Assembly (NCBI GenBank): GCA_023411775.1 | Contig: JAEYOL010000218.1 | Span: forward strand, 1 to 6,112 | From: Bacteroidota bacterium | GTDB taxonomy: Bacteria > Bacteroidota > Bacteroidia > Chitinophagales > Chitinophagaceae | Reading direction: 5' to 3' | DNA: 6,112 bases | Part shown: in pieces, positions 4,615-6,112 of the stretch | Position numbering within the stretch: the stretch's first letter is position 1 | How the letters are laid out: each line of letters begins with the position of its first letter | Notes under the pieces: generated by a model | What the model was told of the DNA's origin: nothing | Databases searched by the model: none | The model's input: only the letters and a program-made list of their open reading frames with translations | Position numbers and translations under genes: made by a program

Positions 4615-6112
4615 ATGAGGCAAACAGATTTCCTGGTCATCGGAACTGGTATCGCAGGGCTTACCTATGCATTGAAACTATCGACACGTTTCCCGGAGAA
4701 AAGGATCCTGGTGATGACCAAGGCCGCGGCCGACGAAACCAATACCAAGTATGCCCAGGGCGGGGTGGCCGTGGTGAACGACCTGGAGAGAGACAGTTTT
4801 GAAAAACATATTGAAGACACCCTCGTTGCCGGCGACGGATTGTGCAATGAAGAAGTGGTAGAGATCGTGGTAAAAGAAGGTCCCGACCGCGTTCGTGAAC
4901 TCATAGAATGGGGCGCCCGGTTTGATAAAGAAAAAGATGGTGATTATAAACTGGGTAAAGAAGGCGGCCATTCCGAATTCAGGATCATACATCATAAGGA
5001 TATCACGGGCTGGGAAATGGAGCGGGCGTTGCTCAATGCCGTATCACAACAGAAGAATATCGAGATCATCAAACATTGTTTTGTCATTGATATCATCACC
5101 CAGCACCATCTCGGTTATCTTGTCACCAAGTCTGCACCGGATATCGAATGTTATGGTGTATATGTGTTGAACCTGTCGACCAATCGTGTTGAAAAGATAC
5201 TCGCCCGTTTTACGTTATTGGCTACGGGTGGCAATGGCCAGGTGTACCGCACAACTACCAACCCTTCTATCGCTACGGGTGATGGTGTCGCAATGGTGTA
5301 TCGTGCAAAGGGGCGCATCGAGAATATGGAGTTCATCCAATTTCATCCCACGGCATTGTATGAGCCTGGGTTGGGTGGGCAGGCTTTCCTGATCACCGAG
5401 GCTGTTCGTGGAGATGGTGGTATACTTCGCAATAAAGACGGCGAAGCGTTTATGGAGCGGTATGATGAACGGAAAGATCTTGCTCCCCGCGATATTGTAG
5501 CACGGGCAATAGATAGTGAGATGAAAAGAACGGGTACCGAACATGTATGGCTTGACTGCCGTCATTTTTCAAAAGAAAGCTTCACTGAACATTTCCCCAA
5601 CATTTATCAAAAATGCCTCAGCATCGGTATCGATATTACAAAAGATATGATACCTGTGGCGCCAGCCGCGCATTATAGCTGCGGAGGTATTAAAACAGAT
5701 GAATGGGGTCGCACATCGATCAAAAACCTGTATGCCTGCGGGGAATGCTCGAGCACAGGTTTGCACGGCGCCAATCGGCTCGCCAGTAATTCCCTGTTGG
5801 AAGCCATGGTGTTTGCACACCGCTGCTATCTCGATGTGGTGGAACGCGAGCATATTCCTTCTTTCAAAGAAAAAGTACCCGACTGGAATGCCGAAGGCAC
5901 CAGCGATCCAAAGGAAATGATCCTGATCACACAAAGCCTGAAAGAACTGCAACAGGTAATGACAGATTATGTGGGCATCGTCAGGAATAATATCCGTTTG
6001 CAACGGGCCTCCAGGCGACTGGATCTGTTGTGGGAAGAAACTGAAAAATTGTATTCCGAATCCACACTTTCACCGCAATTGCTGGAGCTTAGAAACCTGA
6101 TCACTGTGGGCT
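4615..6112 (+). CDS. nadB: L-aspartate oxidase (NadB), 3' end outside window
   Basis: NadB is a cytosolic FAD flavoenzyme that oxidises L-aspartate to iminoaspartate, which NadA condenses to quinolinate in de novo NAD synthesis. The frame starts at ATG 4615 (in-frame TAA at 4594-4596, no closer Met) and is open to the window edge: 499 codons of a usual 520-540, so only the tail is missing. Visible motifs are FAD-binding G10-T-G-I-A-G, TNTKYAQGGVAVV (about 43-55), KEGGHS with E116, FIQFH244PTALYEP, LAPR292DIVARAID, AAH353YSCGG and GLHGANR388LASNSLLE. The numbered residues correspond to E. coli NadB E121, H244, R290, H351 and R386. That combination separates it from succinate dehydrogenase and fumarate reductase flavoproteins. 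The DNA is richer in G+C than the 1064-3391 pair and intact. No Shine-Dalgarno site precedes it. Partners nadA and nadC are not in view. Confidence 0.97.
   Translation, partial: MRQTDFLVIGTGIAGLTYALKLSTRFPEKRILVMTKAAADETNTKYAQGGVAVVNDLERDSFEKHIEDTLVAGDGLCNEEVVEIVVKEGPDRVRELIEWGARFDKEKDGDYKLGKEGGHSEFRIIHHKDITGWEMERALLNAVSQQKNIEIIKHCFVIDIITQHHLGYLVTKSAPDIECYGVYVLNLSTNRVEKILARFTLLATGGNGQVYRTTTNPSIATGDGVAMVYRAKGRIENMEFIQFHPTALYEPGLGGQAFLITEAVRGDGGILRNKDGEAFMERYDERKDLAPRDIVARAIDSEMKRTGTEHVWLDCRHFSKESFTEHFPNIYQKCLSIGIDITKDMIPVAPAAHYSCGGIKTDEWGRTSIKNLYACGECSSTGLHGANRLASNSLLEAMVFAHRCYLDVVEREHIPSFKEKVPDWNAEGTSDPKEMILITQSLKELQQVMTDYVGIVRNNIRLQRASRRLDLLWEETEKLYSESTLSPQLLELRNLITVG

Noticed and set aside
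4678..6003. Several minus-strand frames (4678-4995, 5215-5565, 5569-6003) and plus frames off phase
   Set aside because: All lie within nadB, whose own frame carries every catalytic motif.

Overview
The window looks like a chromosomal segment of a Bacteroidota bacterium, probably close to Chitinophagaceae/Sphingobacteriia. The reasons are an IspG of the type found in this phylum, a type IX secretion (T9SS) C-terminal sorting domain, long secreted PKD/Ig-like repeats, a TAnnTTTG-type -7 promoter element and very little use of Shine-Dalgarno sites. All recognisable genes are on the + strand. Two genes run off the window edges: ispG on the left and nadB on the right.

Layout. Positions 1-861 hold the C-terminal part of ispG (hmbPP synthase, MEP isoprenoid pathway) with its complete [4Fe-4S] ligand set. 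A 202-bp gap with a strong small hairpin follows. Positions 1064-3391 form a visibly more AT-rich pair of envelope/secretion genes. The first is a small outer-membrane beta-barrel protein (1064-1621). After 25 bp comes a T9SS-secreted multidomain protein (1647-3391), broken by one -1-type frameshift near 2097 and one in-frame TGA at 2822-2824. Restoring one G and reading the TGA as the expected TGG gives a continuous protein of about 581 residues, from signal peptide to T9SS sorting domain, so this is one damaged gene and not three genes. A clear intrinsic terminator (3415-3455) closes the unit.

Positions 3600-4304 encode a YhhN/TMEM86-family membrane protein (predicted lysoplasmalogenase). 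A repeat-rich 310-bp intergenic region follows. It holds an 8-bp-periodic purine repeat, a REP-like palindrome module, a 10-bp-phased triple repeat and a perfect TAnnTTTG element 6 bp before the next start codon. Positions 4615-6112 hold nadB (L-aspartate oxidase, first step of de novo NAD synthesis), intact at all active-site positions I can align and cut by the window edge shortly before its expected end.

The genes do not form one pathway. ispG, yhhN and nadB are ordinary housekeeping or lipid genes, and the central pair is an accessory, fast-evolving envelope/secretion insert between them. I found no CRISPR array, transposase, tRNA, rRNA, toxin-antitoxin pair or defence system. The most unusual material is the doubly disrupted T9SS cargo gene and the layered repeats upstream of nadB.
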